Source: Larix kaempferi
Lineage: Eukaryota > Streptophyta > Pinopsida > Pinales > Pinaceae
DNA length: 64,000 bases
Direction of reading: 5' to 3'
NCBI GenBank assembly: GCA_027924585.1
Contig: BSBM01002091.1
Location: 62,001 to 126,000, forward strand
A program made the position numbers and the translations under genes. The notes under the pieces were generated by a model. It was not told where the DNA came from. It did no database searches and worked only from the letters and a program-made list of their open reading frames with translations. Positions 45,801-56,306 of the stretch are shown here, piece after piece. Each line of letters opens with the position of its first letter. The stretch's first letter is position 1.

Positions 45801-47192
45801 GGGTTTCATTCTCAGGACCCGAGCCCGAAGGCAAATACAACAACCTGGTAGGGTTTTCGAGAAACATTTTATATATATATCGCCAACTGCATGGAGGAGA
45901 GTCAACCACGTAGCACCAAATATATCAACGTAATATGGGTCGAGACTATATAGTTCAAATTGCAACCCAAATCATTATATACCGATTCCAAAAACATTAC
46001 ATAGGTAAGTCAAACGTAAAAGACAATATATGATATACAATCATTTATCATATAGTGTATGCTTGCAATCGAACCTTCATGAAATACCAAGGTACGTGCT
46101 ATGTATAATCCCTACAACAATATAAAGGAGGTATGGTCAACTTCAACCATAGAGTTTTCGTGACCTAGTATGATAATTACAACCTATACACTATATGAAA
46201 TATAAAGCTTGCCAACGTATGGGAACAATATGATGTGGCACAAACATTATGTTATATGATATTTATATATTAAAATCAATCATAGATTTATGCCATGAAC
46301 ATAATACATTCCATGATCATGTAAGCAATAAGGTAGTCAACCTCAAATGAAAATACCGTGTTATTTAAAAATCGGGAAATGTTACCAAATCTATCTGACA
46401 ATTATACACAACTGCTATCATACACTCTTATCGTATTTGCTACCAATACTCTTGTTAACAGTAACAATTTGAATAATAAACCTCTATTATTAGAATGTTG
46501 AAATAGAGTTTCATCTACAGGATTCACATCGTAAAGGTAGTTAAAATCAAGCACAATTAAACTCCAAGTAGACCTTGGACTTCGATGCATAGGATTATAT
46601 TGAAACAACGCTAGAGGCGTCACCTTCTACTCGCATTATCAAGGCATGAACAAAACAGTAGTCACCGGTATTAAACTGACAACAGGTCACATGATGCAAA
46701 GACACTTTATACAACCAATAATTATGATATAACAATTGTCTCATTGTTAGTTACAGCAGTAACATAGCATAATAATCATAAAAACATAATTATAACTAAG
46801 ACAATGTAAATCTTAGTAACACCCGATGATACTAGTTGAATAAGAAATATCATGACGATCATTAAGTTTTAAAGTACAGAGAGTATTGATGCTCACCTAG
46901 TTAACTTACAGTGATCCTTACTTCACTGGCGCACCTGAGAAACAAAAGACGACATATGCATTAGCTCGTAAGCTAAGTAAGCCAGTCAACTACGACTAGC
47001 TCTTCCCTTGCGGATCAAAATAAAACAGTCATTAATTACAATCACCGAAATCAAGTTTTTTTTAGAAGACAGAGTCTTTAAACAGATTATGTTAGTTATC
47101 TAAATTAAAACAATATCAGAAATACTAACTAGTTAACATTTATTGTTACAAATAAAAATTTTTAAATTTTTCAGAAATTTCGGGTTCTGACA
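42890..47192. mobile_element. 4.3-kb non-coding LTR-like insertion, probable solo LTR
   Basis: The insertion starts TGTCACATACCCC and ends GGGTTCTGACA, TG...CA with TGTCA/TGACA inverted ends. It is bounded by GCTAC at 42885-42889 and 47193-47197, inside the copia A RNase H. No gag or pol motif is present on either strand. The start sequence does not recur near the right end, nor the end sequence near the left, so two LTRs are not evident. A TTTAAATAC box near 43266 (plus strand) might be a TATA box. The simplest reading is a very long solo LTR of a gypsy-type element; a non-coding retrotransposon derivative with unseen short LTRs is the alternative. Orientation is undetermined. Confidence 0.8.
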
Positions 47193-47203
47193 GCTACACA
47201 GGA

Positions 47204-48250
47204 CTACTTCCTACTAAACCAAGAGATCACACCTGATCCAATACTAAAGCAACACCCAGATGTGCTCTTCCTATCTGTAGCACTGCCTGCCCAATCTGAA
47301 TCAACATAACCCTGCAGGTACCTCAGAATATGCTTTATAGAAACCAGGTGAACACTCCTCGGATCCGTCAAGAACTGGCTCAATGTGTTCACCGCAAACC
47401 AAATATCTGGTCTCGTGTTCATTAGGTACACCAAGGACCCAATCATCTGACGATACATAGAGACATCAACCGGCTCAGGTGAAGCATCACAAAGAAGCTT
47501 CAGATTTGATACCATAGGTGTGGCCATGGCCTTGCAATCCATCATCCCGAACCTCTTCAGGATATCTATAGTATACTCCCCTTGTCCAAGGAAGATCCCA
47601 TCTGTACTCTGCCACACCTCCATACCTAGGAAATAGTGCATCATTCCCAGGTCCTTCATATTGAACTCAGCAGCAAGCTTCCTCTTTGTATCTGCAATCA
47701 ATCTATCATCTCCTATTTCAAATAGGTCATCCACATATAGGAGTAGAACCATAGGATTCCCTTCCTCAACCTTATAGTAAAGGTTGGAATCCGCTTTAAT
47801 CTTAGTAAAGCCCAAACTAGATAGGAAACTGTCCATCCTACCATACCAATTTCTGGGAGCTTGCTTCAAGCCATACAAGGCTTTCTTCAATCTGCACACA
47901 TATGACCATCTGTCATGTGTTTCGAAACCGAGTGGCTGCTCCACATATACTTCCTCTTCAACTACACCATTCAGGAAAGCAGTATTGACATCCATCTGGT
48001 GTATTCTCTATTTCATCACTTTTATATTTCTCTATGATGCCATCTACAACATGCTTGATCTGATAGATCCATATGGAAGTCATAACAAACTTCCCTTTAG
48101 GTCTTAGGACTACATCCCAAACATCATTCTTCATGATCGACGGATCATGGCATTCTTCCCATATCCCGGGAACTTCAATATCTTCAATAGATATTTTTGT
48201 TACTGGAACAAATGTTGTAGTCCTTCTTTTGTAGGTGAAGGTCTATGGTC
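47204..48250 (-). pseudogene. copia A reverse transcriptase and start of RNase H
   Basis: The main frame at 47204-47995 gives MDVNTAFLNGVVEEEVYVEQ, CRLKKALYGLKQAPRNWYGR, LLYVDDLFEIGDDRLIADT, DLGMMHYFLGMEV, GSLVYLMNTRPDIWFAVNTL and GYVDSDWAGSATDRKSTSGC. These are the RT fingers-palm region with the YVDD catalytic box and the first RNase H strands. Upstream (48000-48250) the N-terminal part is legible as NDVWDVVLRPKGKFV and YQIKHVVDGIIEKYKS. The roughly 50 residues between these pieces are missing, so an internal deletion has occurred near 48000. The frame ends at a TAG just before the insertion point. Confidence 0.9.
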
Positions 48251-49391
48251 TTTCCTACAAAACAAGTTAAATTGCATGATTAGAAACATCTCATAATTTT
48301 CAGAACAAATTCTTACACATAAAGAAATATGTCACACAATCATGCAATTATTTTAGCCAATGCTTCAATACAACATTTATCCATGTTCCATAACTTTCTA
48401 GATGCCTTCCAGCCTCTACCAGAACATTGTTAAGAGTTTTCACTACTCCCAACATGTCAGCAAAGAGGTTTCATTCTCGATAAGTAGCAATGGAATGTTG
48501 TACAGTGCCATAGGCCACTTACCTATCACATGCATATTAGTAGTATACTGTTAATTAATGCAATCATTCTAATATGCACAATACATATCCTAAGTCTAGG
48601 AACATGAGCATATACATCATTGAACAATTTTATTTAAACAAACAAATATGCAAGAAATGATAATTAAAATACTTATCTTTGTTTGTTTGTTGGGTGGACT
48701 CCCTCTCAGTCTTTGCTTCCTTGCAGGAGCTGCTAGAGTCCTACTCTGAAGTAGCTTCTTCTACACCTTTCTGTTGTGGAATGTAGAGAGATGGTCAACT
48801 CCCTCTGAATATCTGCATCTTTGCAAAAACCACTGGAGTGTGCTCCCTCTTGATCTTTGCTTCCTGGATTACCTGTTCTTGAACTTATATTCATTCTCGA
48901 TTCCTGTGCATGCTTGTTAGTATCATCAATGTGTTAACCTCGATATCTCATACATAGGAATTAGTATAATCTTAATATTATCAAAAACACAATAATCTCA
49001 AGCATGTATAGTGAGGATTATTTCAAACAGAAATAATAAGCATTCTTATGGTTAGTCATAAACATAATAAACATAACATGTCTAAACCTGTGATTACTCA
49101 AACCTATGACTCTTCTGGTAAGTCATATCATTAATTAAGGTAAGACACATAATATGCATATACCCATGATTATTCAAACCTATGACTTTATGAACAATCA
49201 TCATTAATCATGCCATCCATACTTATATAAGAGATCCTATGATATAAGAAAAACATACCTGTTCACCATATTTGCTAGTTATGTCTAGCAATGTTTTCTT
49301 CAATGACCTGCATAACTCATAAGTTAACCTTTTCAAAAACCAAATCATTCAAACCTCCATGTGATCTGTGACTATGGATGAATCTTTGTCT
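48251..49391. other. non-coding part of copia A where integrase should be
   Basis: 1.1 kb between RT and protease remnants. No integrase HHCC or DDE motif can be read on either strand. The phrase AAACCTATGACT recurs near 49108 and 49178. CTCCCTCT and CTTTGCTTCC words recur near 48700-48870. The integrase has been deleted or replaced by unrelated sequence. Confidence 0.45.
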
Positions 49392-50160
49392 TCATGTCAC
49401 CATAGCAAGTTCAGGTTGTCCCTTCAATTTATACAAACCTCTCTCTTTCTCTCCAATCACCACTGCATCATCTATGGTCATTCCCTTTGGCCACATTACG
49501 ACTTGGCCATCCACAAATGCAACCCTCATACCTTTTGCATCCAATGCAGAGATGGAGAGTAAGTTCTTCTTGAGCCCAGGTACATAAAGAACTTCTTTCA
49601 TCTTCAAATATTTTCCAGAATCTAGGTTGTAGGAGGCTTCACCACTTCCTTTGATTGGGTATTGATAATCATCCCCAAGTTTCACCTTATGGGGTGATCC
49701 ATGTTCAGATAAGTTTACAAAAGATTCCTTAAACCCATTCATGTGTTTGGAAGCCCCATTGTCAATTAACCAATCATTACAACTATGGGAGATAGTACCT
49801 GTGAGAGCAGAGATTAGAACATACTCTTCTTTACTTGATGAGTAATCATCACTATCATCACTTTCTGCCGTAGCCTTCTTCTTTGGAGGTTCATCATCTT
49901 CGGCAGCATGAGCATGGAACTTTCTTTTGTTACCCTTCTTCTTCTTGCTGGAGTTCTTGTTGTTGTGGTTGTCCCTTTTGTTCTTGGGGCATTCTGAAAC
50001 AAAGTGACCCTTCTCATTACAAGTGAAACACCTTAGATCTTTCTTGTCTTGTGATAATGATGAGAAGATTTCTTCTTGTGATGGGATGGCTCCCTCTTGA
50101 ACTTGCCCTTCTTAGTGTGAGCTGTGAGAGCTTGATATTCATTCCCCATCTTTTATTCTC
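49392..50160 (-). pseudogene. copia A gag zinc knuckle and protease
   Basis: The minus strand carries a zinc knuckle (CFTCNEKGHFVSECPKNK, CX2CX4HX4C) near 49975-50030, a Lys-rich linker, then the protease start WLIDNGASKHMNGF near 49735-49775. The open frame VKLGDDYQYPIKGSGEASYN, KMKEVLYVPGLKKNLLSISA, GLYKLKGQPELAMV follows to 49392. The active-site triplet reads DNG rather than the usual DSG or DTG. The frame before the protease is broken: knuckle and protease are legible only by switching frames. Confidence 0.85.
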
Positions 50161-50298
50161 TTGCCACAAGCCTTTCTTCTTCTTGAGAACATTCCTCCCA
50201 CAATCTGATAAAGGAGATTAATTTCTTTCTGGCACAGATCCCCTGGATAAAAGAGTCCCATGACCTAGGTAAGCCATTCAAAGTGGTCATGACAATTT
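50161..50298 (-). pseudogene. copia A gag, C-terminal half
   Basis: Reads VMTTLNGLPRSWDSFIQGIC, ARKKLISFIRLWEECSQEEE, RLVARE, the second half of a copia gag (UBN2-type) domain. It is separated from its first half at 55314-55748 by copia B; the AATTT duplication at 50294-50298 and 55314-55318 marks the join. Confidence 0.88.
50294..50298. repeat. target-site duplication AATTT of copia B, left copy
   Basis: AATTT here and at 55314-55318 flank the copia B LTRs exactly. Confidence 0.9.
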
Positions 50299-50753
50299 TG
50301 TTGGGTATGTTATATCTCTTCACATGGTCACTGCGTGTACAACACGATCCCCACGACACTAGTAGCCCGACAGGGCCCACCCCCTTCGTTTCATACCGTT
50401 AGGTTCCGAAACGACACGGAGCGCAAAATTTTTTGGGTTGCTTTTTTCTTTTTCACGATTTTTGACCCATTGTACTCTATCTAATCCTGGTAAAAGGGAT
50501 TAGGGTTGTAACCTAATTTTGGGTAAACGAATTAGGGTTTTAGATGCTGCGGAATACCATTTATTGTATTATACATAGTTAAATAAACATATAATGAAAA
50601 GGAGCTGTGCAGCTCTAAGTTTTACTGGTTTTTTCCCGGTTAAGGGTTTCCAGGTGAAAATCTCTGTGTAATTTGTGTGCCATTGTGTATTTTCTGTTAA
50701 TGCTTAAGAATCGATATAAGTTTGTACTTCATTGTTAAGGTTTAAAACTTACA
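50299..50753 (+). repeat. 5' LTR of copia B
   Basis: 455 bp from TGTTGGGTATG to AAAACTTACA. Compared with the 3' LTR it carries a 74-bp segment (50364-50437) where the other copy has 17 unrelated bases. The segment includes a GC-rich stretch CCCGACAGGGCCCACCCCC. Confidence 0.93.
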
Positions 50754-50755
50754 TT

Positions 50756-50767
50756 TGGTATCAGAGC
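50756..50767 (+). other. primer-binding site of copia B, Met-initiator type
   Basis: TGGTATCAGAGC begins two bases after the 5' LTR end. Confidence 0.93.
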
Positions 50768-50882
50768 ATTTTTTGGGTTCAGAGGGATGCCTTTGTTTCC
50801 AAGGGTTTGGCTCGATCTTGGATTTGTGATAAACCTGGTTTCAGTGGGAGATTTGCAGCGATGATTTATTTTTCTTTAAAGA

Positions 50883-53800
50883 ATGGCGAGCAGTTCTAGA
50901 TTCGAGATTGAGAAATTTAATGGTCAGAGCTTTGAGCTATGGAAGCTCAAGATGGAAGATCTTCTGGTAGATAGAGAACAATGGATCGCAGTAGATCCAG
51001 GTACCATGCCCTCTGGTGCGGTAAAAGAAGAATGGGAAAAGTTGGAAAGAAAAGCAAGGAGCACCATTCGTCTTTTCCTTGCAGATTCGGTATTGGTGAA
51101 CGTATCTGGAGAAGACAGTGCAAAGAAGCTATGGGATAAACTGGGAAGTCTGTATCAGTCAAAGTCCCTGGTAAATAAGTTATTTCTGCGAAAGAAATTG
51201 TACCTTCTGAGGATGACTGATGGAGACTCTGTGTCAGAGCATCTAAACGCCTTCAATGATATGGTAAGTCAGTTGACATCTGTTGGTATTACAATTGCTG
51301 ATGATGAAAAATGTATTAGTCTATTGTGCTCTTTGCCAAATTCATGGGATAATCTGGTTATAGCTATTGGAAGTAATGCAACCACGCTAAACTTCGATGA
51401 TGTGGTTGCATCCCTACTATTGAAGGAAATGAGGTGGAGATCCATATATAGTTCAGCCAAGGATGCCTTATTTGTAAGAGGTCGCCCTGGAGACAGATCT
51501 AAAAATAAGTCTTCAGGTGGTAGATCAAAATCTAGAGGGAGATCTAAATCTCCAGGACCTTCTGTAAGAAAATGTTGGAAGTGCGGTAAAGCTGGGCATT
51601 ACAAGAAGGATTGTAAATCCAAAAATACTGATAAAAGCAGAGGACCTAATGATACTCCATCCACAGATGGGAAAGAATCTACAGAGGAAGGAGGAGATGT
51701 GTATCTGGCATCTTCAAGTACACATGCAGAGCATGATTTGTGGTTGATTGAATCAGGTGCGTCTTATCATATGACTCCTCACAGGGAGTGGTTTTCTGAA
51801 TACGAAAAGTATGATGGAGGAGATGTATTTCTGGGAGACAACTCGGTGACGAAAATCATAGGTCGAGGAAAGATCAAGCTACTGCTCAAAGATGGAAGGG
51901 TTAAAACTCTTCCTGGGGTTCTGCACATTCCAAAGCTGGCTAGAAACCTTATATCTGTAAGTAAAATGGATGATGCAGGTGTGAAAACATTATTTGAAAA
52001 GAACACATGCAAGATGGTTCAAGAATCACTGGTGCTGATGAGGGGAGTTCGGATTAGAACTCTATACAAGTTGTTGGGAAGCACCTTCAAAAATGGATGT
52101 AACAGTACTATTGTTCCTGAGGGTAAAAATGAAGGAGACAGAGTCCTTACTGTCTCTAGTGAGAAGACATCGCTATGGCATCGAAGGCTGGGACATATTG
52201 GAGAGAAGGGTCTTCGACTATTACAAGGTAAAAGTATGGTTGAAGGCATGTCTGATTTCACATTAGATTTTGATTTTTGTGAACATTGCTTATATGGTAA
52301 ACAGAATCGGGTAAGATTCTCATCTGGTGTTGTAAGAGCTAAAGGAATCTTAGAGTTAATCCACAGTGATGTTTTTGGACCTGTGCCTGTTCCATCACTT
52401 GGTAAATCTGTGTATTATGTTTCATTTATAGATGATTTCTCAAGGAAAACTTGGATTTATTTCCTGCGTAAGAAATCTGAGGTTTTTAATAGATTCAAAG
52501 AATTTAAGGCTCTTGTAGAGAATCAAACTGAGAAGAAAATAAAAGTACTCAGAACAGATAACGGTGGAGAATTCTGTGAAAGTGAATTTGAGGAGTTCTG
52601 TAAAACATGTGGAATAGCAAGGAAAAAGACTACTCCATACACAACTCAACATAATGGGGTTGCAGAAAGGATGAACAGGACATTGATGGAAAAGGCAAGG
52701 AGTATGCTCAGTGGTGCAGGGCTAACACAACAATTCTGGGCAGAAGCTGTTGACATTGCGTGTTACCTAGTGAATAGGACACCCACATCAGCGTTGGTTG
52801 ACAAGACACCTCATGAGGTTTGGACTGGTAAGAAACCCTCTCTCTCTCATCTCAGAGTGTTTGGGTGTGATGCTTTTGTACATGTTCCAAATAAGAAAAG
52901 GAGCAAGTTGGATAATAAAGCGAAAAAATGTATCTTCATTGGTTACAAGGATGGAGTGAAAGGTTACAAGCTGTGGAACCCAGTAAAAATGCAAACAGTT
53001 TACAGTCGAGATGTGATCTTCAGAGAAGTTGAAAGCACTTCCAAGATTGAGGATGTACCAAAGGAAAAGGATTCAGAGAAGCTACACTTTGATATCAAGG
53101 ATGAAAGAGGTGACTCTTTTGAGGAACCAGATTCGTCTGAATCAGATGAGGAGGCAGAATCGTCTGAATCAAATGAAGAGGCGGATCCACAGACTCCGGT
53201 ATTGAGGAGATCTGACCGAGAAAGAAGGCAAGTTGAAAGGTACAGTCCACCTGATTTTCGTTCTAATTTTGTGTTATCTATTACTGATGATGATCCTAGA
53301 ACTGCTAAAGAGGCAATGGATTCAGAAGATAGTAAACTATGGAAGAAGGCCATGATAGAAGAAATGGATGCCTTGGACAAAAATGAGGAATGGGATCTGG
53401 TTGAGTTGCCAGAAGGAAGAAATCCTATTGGAAGCAAATGGGTATTCAAGAAGAAGTTAAATGCAGCAGGTAAAGTGGAGAAGTACAAGGCTCGACTAGT
53501 AGCGAAAGGTTATTCCCAAATTGAGGGCATCGATTTTGGTGAGATTTTTTCACCTGTTGCAAAATTGACTTCTATTAGATTTCTTCTATCTATTTCTGCT
53601 GCTTTTGACCTTGAAGTAGAACAGATGGATGTAAAGACGGCTTTCCTACATGGAAATATTAATGAAGAGATCTATATGAATCAACCAGAACGGTTTGTGG
53701 TGAAAGGAAGAAAGGAGCTTGTCTGTAAGCTGAAAAAATCTCTCTACGGATTGAAACAATCTCCCAGAATGTGGTATCAAAAATTTGATACTTATATACT

Positions 53801-54404
53801 GGGACTTGGTTTCTCAAGAAGCAAAGCTGATCCCTGTGTTTATTTTAAGCTAACTAGTGATCATTTTATTTATGTAATATTGTATGTTGATGATATGTTG
53901 CTAATTGGAAACAACAAGAAAATCATCAAGGATGTCAAGAATCAGCTGTCATCTGAATTTGACATGAAAGATCTTGGTGCCGCAAATTTCATTTTGGGCA
54001 TGGAAATAAAAAGAGATCGTGAAAACATGAAACTCTGGTTAAATCAGAGGAAATATGTTGAAACGATATTGAAGAGATTTAATATGCAGGAAAGCAAACC
54101 AGTGAAGGTGCCCATTCCTGTAGGTGTAAGGTTATCTGCAGAACAGTGTCCCACGACACAAGGAGAGGTAGAGGACATGTCTCATGTTCCCTATGCTAGT
54201 GCAGTTGGCAGTCTGATGTATGCCATGGTCTATACTAGACCAGACATAGCCCATGCAGTGGGATTTTTGAGTAGATACATGTCAAAACCAGGAAAGGAAC
54301 ATTGGACTACAGTAAAGAGGGTCTTCACGTATTTGTGTGGCACTACAGATTCTGCAATCTGCTACCAAGGAAGACCCGGTCTAAACAGAGAAATAGATAT
54401 ATAA
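50883..54404 (+). CDS. copia B gag-pol polyprotein, truncated at RNase H start
   Basis: 1173 codons from the ATG at 50883 (MASSSRFEIEKFNG). Gag (UBN2 type) covers about residues 1-215. The zinc knuckle CWKCGKAGHYKKDC is near 231-244. Protease is near 287 (WLIESGASYHMTP), with Glu at residue 290 where copia proteases have catalytic Asp. The integrase zinc region is LWHRRLGHIGEKG with CEHCLYGK. The core follows: IHSDVFGPVP, LRTDNGGEF, HNGVAERMN. RT has SKWVFKKKLNAAG, QMDVKTAFLHG, KSLYGLKQSPRMWY and the YVDDMLLIG box. It stops at TAA 54402-54404; the same frame continues with the rest of RNase H. Encodes proteins for particle assembly, reverse transcription and integration. Confidence 0.95.
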   Translation: MASSSRFEIEKFNGQSFELWKLKMEDLLVDREQWIAVDPGTMPSGAVKEEWEKLERKARSTIRLFLADSVLVNVSGEDSAKKLWDKLGSLYQSKSLVNKLFLRKKLYLLRMTDGDSVSEHLNAFNDMVSQLTSVGITIADDEKCISLLCSLPNSWDNLVIAIGSNATTLNFDDVVASLLLKEMRWRSIYSSAKDALFVRGRPGDRSKNKSSGGRSKSRGRSKSPGPSVRKCWKCGKAGHYKKDCKSKNTDKSRGPNDTPSTDGKESTEEGGDVYLASSSTHAEHDLWLIESGASYHMTPHREWFSEYEKYDGGDVFLGDNSVTKIIGRGKIKLLLKDGRVKTLPGVLHIPKLARNLISVSKMDDAGVKTLFEKNTCKMVQESLVLMRGVRIRTLYKLLGSTFKNGCNSTIVPEGKNEGDRVLTVSSEKTSLWHRRLGHIGEKGLRLLQGKSMVEGMSDFTLDFDFCEHCLYGKQNRVRFSSGVVRAKGILELIHSDVFGPVPVPSLGKSVYYVSFIDDFSRKTWIYFLRKKSEVFNRFKEFKALVENQTEKKIKVLRTDNGGEFCESEFEEFCKTCGIARKKTTPYTTQHNGVAERMNRTLMEKARSMLSGAGLTQQFWAEAVDIACYLVNRTPTSALVDKTPHEVWTGKKPSLSHLRVFGCDAFVHVPNKKRSKLDNKAKKCIFIGYKDGVKGYKLWNPVKMQTVYSRDVIFREVESTSKIEDVPKEKDSEKLHFDIKDERGDSFEEPDSSESDEEAESSESNEEADPQTPVLRRSDRERRQVERYSPPDFRSNFVLSITDDDPRTAKEAMDSEDSKLWKKAMIEEMDALDKNEEWDLVELPEGRNPIGSKWVFKKKLNAAGKVEKYKARLVAKGYSQIEGIDFGEIFSPVAKLTSIRFLLSISAAFDLEVEQMDVKTAFLHGNINEEIYMNQPERFVVKGRKELVCKLKKSLYGLKQSPRMWYQKFDTYILGLGFSRSKADPCVYFKLTSDHFIYVILYVDDMLLIGNNKKIIKDVKNQLSSEFDMKDLGAANFILGMEIKRDRENMKLWLNQRKYVETILKRFNMQESKPVKVPIPVGVRLSAEQCPTTQGEVEDMSHVPYASAVGSLMYAMVYTRPDIAHAVGFLSRYMSKPGKEHWTTVKRVFTYLCGTTDSAICYQGRPGLNREIDI

Positions 54405-54872
54405 GGATTTGCTGATGTTGACTGGGTTGGAGATCTTGATCACAGAAGATCTACAAGTGGCTACGTTTTTAATCTATTTGGAGGAGCAATCAGTTGGATG
54501 AGTAGAAGACAAGCTGTAGTTGCACTCTCAACTACAGAAGCTGAATACATGGCAGCTACCCATGCAAGTAAGGAAGCTGTATGGTTGCAAAGATTGTGTT
54601 CAGGTATTGGTTTTGTTCAGAATGCAGTAAAAATTTGCTGTGATAGCTCAAGTGCAATATTTCTGGCAAAGAACCCTGCTTATCACTCGAGGACAAAGCA
54701 CATTGATGTGCAGTACCATTTCGTCAGAGACATGGTTGAACAAAACAAAGTGTTGCTGGAGAAGGTTGACACTTTGGTAAATGTTGCAGACTCTTTGACA
54801 AAGTCTGTGAGTACTCAGAAGTTCTCTTGGTGTAAAGAGAACATGGGCATTGTTGCCCCGAATTGTTGAAGT
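54405..54872 (+). pseudogene. copia B RNase H, in frame after a single stop
   Basis: Reading resumes with [20 protein letters not shown], then [59 protein letters not shown] and [13 protein letters not shown], ending at a stop near 54867. All copia RNase H signature blocks are present and in phase with the upstream polyprotein. Only the TAA at 54402-54404 separates them; a C-to-T transition in a CAA codon would explain it. The polypurine tract starts about 35 bp after the stop. Confidence 0.92.
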
Positions 54873-54904
54873 CATAAATTTCTCCTGTATGTGAAGAGAA
54901 CAAC

Positions 54905-54915
54905 AAGTGGGAGAA
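54905..54915 (+). other. polypurine tract of copia B
   Basis: AAGTGGGAGAA directly before the 3' LTR start TGTTGGG. Confidence 0.85.
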
Positions 54916-55313
54916 TGTTGGGTATGTTATATCTCTTCACATGGTCACTGCGTGTACAACACGATCCCCACGGCACTAGTACTCTATCTGATCATGGTTG
55001 CTTTTTGCTTTTTCACGATTTTCGACCCATTGTACTCTATCTAATCCCGATAAAAGGGATTAGGGTTGTAACCTAATTTTGGGTAAACGAATTAGGGTTT
55101 TAGATGCTGCGGAATACCATTTATTGTATTGTACATGGTTAAATAAACATATAATGAAAAGGAGCTGTGCGGCTCTAAGTTTTACTGATTTTTTCCTGGT
55201 TAAGGGTTTCCAGGTGAAAATCTCTGTGTAATGTGTGTGCCATTGTGTATTTTCTGTTAATGCTTAAGAATCGATATAAGTTTGTACTTCACTGTTAAGG
55301 TTTAAAACTTACA
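54916..55313 (+). repeat. 3' LTR of copia B
   Basis: 398 bp, same ends as the 5' LTR. Bases 54981-54997 (ACTCTATCTGATCATGG) replace the 74-bp block of the 5' LTR. They resemble a word found further inside both LTRs (ACTCTATCTAATCCTGG at about 50473). Confidence 0.93.
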
Positions 55314-55748
55314 AATTTCACCATTCTCCACCATTTCATCTATAGCTTCAAGTTGTTCCTTGATCTGAGATACCTTGGAGAAATAGGATTGAATGGTTTC
55401 TCCATTCGACATCTTGACCCCTTTCAATTGATTCTGCAGGGTCATCTTCTCATTTATGTTCTTCCCTTCAAATAGCTTGGTCAAAGAGTCAAACATAGCC
55501 TTGGGTGTCTTTAGAGAAGACACATGGGGTATGAGATGGTCTTTGATAGAATTAGCAATGATTCTCTATGCCTTGACCAAGTTTTTCTTATGCAATACCT
55601 TATCCTCTTCATCCTCTCTGATAGGGATGTCTTCTTTTATATATGAGTCCAACTCATTTTATTCGAGGATTAACCCAATCATATACTTCCAAGCTCGGAA
55701 GTTATCAACCCATTCATGCTTATCCTCAAGATTGGTGTGATGAGACAT
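55314..55748 (-). pseudogene. copia A gag, N-terminal half
   Basis: Starts at an ATG at 55748 (MSHHTNLEDKHEWVDNFRAW). It has in-frame stops near 55660 and 55575, then reads SLKTPKAMFDSLTKLFEGKN, MTLQNQLKGVKMSNGETIQS and YFSKVSQIKEQLEAIDEMVE, the first half of a copia gag (UBN2) domain. The copia B insertion at 55313 cuts it; the continuation is at 50161-50298. The two stops show copia A was already dead, or has decayed since. Confidence 0.85.
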
Positions 55749-56294
55749 CTTAAAGAGTACTTTAAATGGAAATAGAAAAGATTTAGGTCTTACCACTTGA
55801 AATGTTGAAAACTAGATCTCGACCCGAATTAGGGTTTGTCGGAAAACCCCTAAAAATTCAAAATGTGAAATTCAACTTTCTAAAAGGATAGAAAGATGCG
55901 CCTTGATGAGCTGATCAGCCTGGTGTATTCAGAATTTGAGATCAACAAAGTTTTACCCTTCAGATTTTCCTTTTTGTCTTCTAAGGTCACTAGGGAGAGC
56001 CCTGAATTAGGGTTTGAGTTTCTCGGATATCTACCCAGCCAAAAATATCGATCCAAAGCTCTAAACTTTGAGTTTTCCAAGGTGCTTCCAGCTATGTCTT
56101 CAGATTTCAGAAATTCCTATTTTTGTGGAAACCCTAATTTTTAGGGCCAAATATGAAAATGCTCAGAATTGAATTCGGATTGGACAGATAGATTCTCCTT
56201 GATGAGTAGAGTCAATCTACTATACTGCTTTTCCAAAATCCATGGAGAAAAACCCTTGGTGTTCGTCACTGCACAATGTCTTCTTCTGAGGTTA
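55749..56294. other. copia A leader, no gene seen
   Basis: Sequence between gag and the primer site. It contains TTAGGGTTT and AAACCCTAA words typical of plant leaders; its short open frames have no recognisable features. Confidence 0.5.
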
Positions 56295-56306
56295 GCTCTG
56301 ATACCA
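56295..56306 (-). other. primer-binding site of copia A, Met-initiator type
   Basis: The minus strand reads TGGTATCAGAGC directly after the LTR end at 56307, fixing the element's orientation. Confidence 0.92.

Larger units (their letters stand above)
50299..55313 (+). mobile_element. Ty1/copia element B, nearly intact, Tnt1-like
   Basis: A 5015-bp element on the plus strand. 5' LTR 50299-50753, primer site 50756-50767, gag-pol 50883-54872 with one stop at 54402-54404, polypurine tract 54905-54915 (AAGTGGGAGAA) and 3' LTR 54916-55313. AATTT flanks it. Protein order (gag, protease, integrase, RT, RNase H) is that of Ty1/copia; the gag start and integrase resemble the Tork/Tnt1 lineage. The LTRs differ by about 12 substitutions plus one block replacement (roughly 3% without the block). 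It is inserted antiparallel in copia A gag. Confidence 0.95.

Noticed and set aside
42890-47192. Full-length element with two LTRs inside copia A
   Set aside because: I could not find the start sequence again near the right end, nor the end sequence near the left, and no gag, pol or primer site is present.
52440-53488. Minus-strand open frames of up to 162 codons under copia B pol
   Set aside because: They are antisense shadows of the copia B polyprotein, including its acidic linker.
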